Assembly: GCF_014650815.1 (NCBI RefSeq)
Contig: NZ_BMVR01000023.1
Span: 32,505-96,504, forward strand
Length of the DNA stretch: 64,000 bases
Reading direction: 5' to 3'
DNA from: Streptomyces flavofungini
GTDB lineage: Bacteria > Actinomycetota > Actinomycetes > Streptomycetales > Streptomycetaceae
The notes beneath the pieces were generated by a model. The model was not told the DNA's origin and searched no databases. It saw only the letters and a program-made list of their open reading frames with translations. The position numbers and the translations under genes are program-made. Shown one piece after another: positions 62,256-64,000 of the stretch. Position 1 is the stretch's first letter. Every line of letters begins with the position of its first letter.

Positions 62256-62771
62256 CTACAGAGCCAAGTACTCCGCCAACGGCGTCAGACTCCGACGTCG
62301 CACGTGTGTGAGGACCGGCGCACCCAGAGGCGAACCGATCGACCGCAGTTCATACCGAACCACCCGGGCCGATCCCTCCTGCTCCCACGATCCGTCGAAG
62401 CGGAAGCCGCCGACCCAGTACTCACCATGACGGGTAGTCAGGCTGCCGTGGTACCTGACCTTCTGCCCGAGTACCAGATCCGGAATGGCCGATTCCGTGT
62501 CCCGAAGCTGACTCAGCAGGCCCAGCGCGGTGATGATGTCCGCACGGCTAACCGGGACGCCAGCCACTGCCAATCCGGTGTGCCCGGACCGCACTGCCAT
62601 CGCAAAGCACACTTCCACGAGCGGCCCCACCATCGCCAGTACCCCCGCCGAAGCCCTTCGGTCTTCGGCGGCACCCTCGACCCGCGTAAGAGCACGCAGG
62701 ACGCCACGCGCCTGCTCCTGCTCGTCCTGAGTCACCGGCGCCTCGGCGCTAATGACTTGCGTCTCGTCCAT
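62256..62771 (-). CDS. Hypothetical protein
   Basis: A 171-residue protein (MDETQVISAEAPVTQDEQEQ) with a C-terminal beta-rich part (YHGSLTTRHGEYWVGGFRFD). No family recognised. Second gene behind P6. Confidence 0.6.
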   Translation of the reverse strand: MDETQVISAEAPVTQDEQEQARGVLRALTRVEGAAEDRRASAGVLAMVGPLVEVCFAMAVRSGHTGLAVAGVPVSRADIITALGLLSQLRDTESAIPDLVLGQKVRYHGSLTTRHGEYWVGGFRFDGSWEQEGSARVVRYELRSIGSPLGAPVLTHVRRRSLTPLAEYLAL

Positions 62772-62837
62772 GACCTTCCCTCTCGCCTCGAACTGCCGGA
62801 GAACGGAGCGTCCCCGAATCGGGACGCCCCGTAGGAG

Positions 62838-63206
62838 CTATCCCAGGTATCCGCGCGTGCTGAGGAATTCAGCAGTCATGTGTGCGATGCCCTGGGGTTT
62901 GTAGAGCTGAGGGAACCGCAGCATTTCCACACTCGTACGCCCCGCCCTGTCCGGCTCGACGAGTTCTCGAACCAGCCGGTACGGGCCGTCACCAAAAGGA
63001 ACCTCAAGGACGACCGCCCCGTGCTTCGTGTCGAACCGAATTCCGGTGTAGTTCGCGTCGATGTTGTGCACGATCTTTGCGTCTGCCCTCTGGCACAGAA
63101 GGGGCAGAAAGTTTGCGATCGACCGTGCCTGGATAGCACGATGGTTCATAAGTGCCTTGTCGCCCGGAATGCGGTGCACAATCCCGTCAGAGATCTGGAT
63201 TTCCAC
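62838..63206 (-). CDS. Hypothetical protein, first gene behind P6
   Basis: A 122-residue protein from GTG 63206 after GAGGGGA. It has VHRIPGDKALMNHRAIQARS and FDTKHGAVVLEVPFGDGPYR. No family recognised. It is the gene closest to the structured end of the window, so in a leading-region model it would be expressed first. Confidence 0.6.
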   Translation of the reverse strand: MEIQISDGIVHRIPGDKALMNHRAIQARSIANFLPLLCQRADAKIVHNIDANYTGIRFDTKHGAVVLEVPFGDGPYRLVRELVEPDRAGRTSVEMLRFPQLYKPQGIAHMTAEFLSTRGYLG

Positions 63207-63260
63207 GACTTCCCCTCTGCTGGTTGCTGCGGTTCCCGGGGTCGCCCCCCAAGATGTCAA

Positions 63261-63289
63261 ATAATAGTGTGAGTGGCGTCAGCAGGGAA
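63261..63289 (-). promoter_or_regulatory. Leading-region promoter P6
   Basis: Minus strand: CACACTATTAT core, with the -35-like box (TTCCCT) one base further away than in P3-P5. It lies between the iterons and the 122-residue gene. Confidence 0.7.
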
Positions 63290-63305
63290 CCCCCGTGCAC
63301 GGAAT

Positions 63306-63366
63306 GTTGCGAGTGATGTTGCGTTAGCAAGTTGCGCTAGAAGTTGCGCTAGAGGTTGCGGAGCAT
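63306..63366. repeat. Five 12-bp iterons (GTTGCGCTAGAA type)
   Basis: GTTGCG occurs at 63306, 63318, 63331, 63343 and 63355, a 12-13 base period, with the best copies reading GTTGCGCTAGAA/G. Iterons at helical spacing next to an AT-richer, hairpin-rich segment are typical of replication or transfer origins and of operator arrays. Confidence 0.8.
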
Positions 63367-63620
63367 GCCTCTAGCGAACCCAGAACGGCCTGCTCAGTAG
63401 CTATTCCTGGATGTGGTAGGGGTGGCGACTTCCCCTCTGCTGCCACTGCTTCCGCGCTAGTTGGGGGTGGGTGGGTGCGGGCGTGTTCAGGTGGCGTGTC
63501 GGGGTGCGGGATGGACCCTAGGGGTGTTGCGCGTCGGCTGGGCCGTCGCGCTGGGGGTGGTGTGGGGGCTGGGCGGCCGGAGGCTGCGTCTGGGTTGGGC
63601 CCGGAGGGCTCAACCAGCAT

Positions 63621-63990
63621 GGTTTCCCGGGGGTTCTGATTTCCCGGGAAACCTCGTAGGCTGTTGTCCTACGGAATGGAATTCCGTAGGACAACAGCGG
63701 GGCATGGAATGCCCTCCCGGAACACTAGCTAAACAGCTAGACCACGATGCGGAACCAGAATTGACGGGACGTCAATTCCCGGAATTCTAAACCCTGTTGG
63801 AAATTTGAGAGAATTCTTAAGCTCGCCCAAGAAATAACCCCTTATTCTCCTTTCGGCCGGAGGCCGAACAGGTTATGGGGAATGGCCGGAGGCGAATTCC
63901 CATAACTTCCGCCGGAGGCGGGCAGTTTCGCGCGGGGACGCGCGAAACGAAGCGTCCGGAGGACGCGGAGTATTCGGCTGCCGGAGGCAG
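63621..63990. repeat. Array of about ten hairpins, most with GGA triloops
   Basis: Arms (loop): 63621-63631/63643-63653 (11 nt); 63661-63677/63681-63697 (GGA, 17 bp perfect); 63700-63705/63709-63714 (GGA); 63725-63730/63735-63740 (AAAC); 63758-63766/63770-63778 (GGA); 63852-63858/63862-63868 (GGA); 63872-63906 imperfect (GGA at 63888); 63909-63913/63917-63921 (GGA); 63925-63934/63939-63948 (GGGA); 63952-63957/63961-63966 (GGA); 63978-63982/63986-63990 (GGA). No gene overlaps. The array reaches the window edge and may continue. Confidence 0.9.
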
Positions 63991-64000
63991 AGCGAAGCGG

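Noticed and set aside
63324..63620. 98-codon minus-strand frame
   Set aside because: Pro/Ala/Arg-rich and its end is encoded by the iterons (ATSSATSSATC); better explained as non-coding repeats.
63621..64000. Definite Streptomyces telomere
   Set aside because: The GGA loops are telomere-like, but the archetypal terminal sequence is absent and the window edge is arbitrary; kept only as a hypothesis.

Overview
The window has the features of an actinomycete, most likely a Streptomyces-type conjugative plasmid or integrative element. GC is very high with strong third-position GC bias, GTG starts are common, and adjacent genes repeatedly overlap by 4 bases (ATGA/GTGA). Many families are typical of Streptomyces: DUF6415, DUF5999, XRE-TPR regulator beside an RsbW-like ATPase, BTAD, and replication-relaxation protein. 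No core chromosomal genes are visible. Conjugation, pilus, partition and single-strand-binding genes dominate.

Layout. (1) 0.3-12.0 kb, minus strand: a complete-looking Tad/Flp pilus operon (lipoprotein, secreted protein, CpaB-like SAF protein, TadZ-like, TadA ATPase, TadB, TadC, Flp-like pilin, two TadE-like proteins, TadG-like protein) ending in a 1161-residue LysM-BTAD membrane protein. (2) 12.0-13.77 kb: no convincing gene, but it carries a relic of the conjugation promoter. (3) 13.77-20.9 kb, minus strand: a tightly coupled metabolic operon with a cupin, PfkB-like protein, NUDIX, adenylate-kinase/radical-SAM fusion, decayed dioxygenase, two endonuclease/exonuclease/phosphatase-fold proteins and DUF5999. 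(4) 21.2-26.0 kb: a small regulatory block (DUF6415, RsbW-like ATPase, divergent XRE-TPR regulator, aminoglycoside-phosphotransferase-fold protein). (5) 26.2-35.0 kb, minus strand: a type IV secretion/mating operon (TcpC/VirB8-like, two small membrane proteins, VirB4-like ATPase, polytopic VirB6/TrbL-like protein, SLT+NlpC/P60 peptidoglycan hydrolase). (6) 35.9-42.5 kb, mostly plus strand: winged-helix protein, membrane protein, a deaminase on the opposite strand, DUF5958, and a damaged YcaO/methyltransferase/GpsA block. (7) 42.6-51.9 kb, minus strand: VirD4/TraG-like coupling ATPase, replication-relaxation protein, DNA-binding and hypothetical genes, GNAT, SSB. (8) 51.9-63.2 kb, minus strand: ParB-like protein, a plasmid-borne tRNA, a DUF932 protein and many orphan genes driven by a repeated promoter. 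(9) 63.3-64.0 kb: non-coding, with 12-bp iterons followed by a dense array of hairpins with GGA triloops.

How it works together. Regions 1, 5 and 7 appear to form one DNA-transfer machine: Tad pili for contact, a VirB4/VirB6/VirB8-like channel with a wall hydrolase, and a VirD4-like coupling ATPase. Three copies of one 36-bp element lie upstream of the transfer genes (35.0 kb), the relaxation/coupling genes (46.3 kb) and near the pilus operon (12.6 kb), which points to shared control. Regions 7-9 look like a conjugative leading region: ssb, parB-like and DUF932 genes plus orphans, all in one orientation, read from six near-identical promoters (CACACTATTAT cores at fixed distance from a -35-like box), next to a structured non-coding end that could hold an origin. 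No relaxase, replication initiator or integrase is recognisable here, so plasmid versus ICE cannot be settled. Region 3 is the best candidate for an undescribed pathway. Its gene set is coherent, one kinase is fused in frame to a radical SAM enzyme, the PfkB member lacks the usual catalytic Asp, and the dioxygenase has decayed in this copy.
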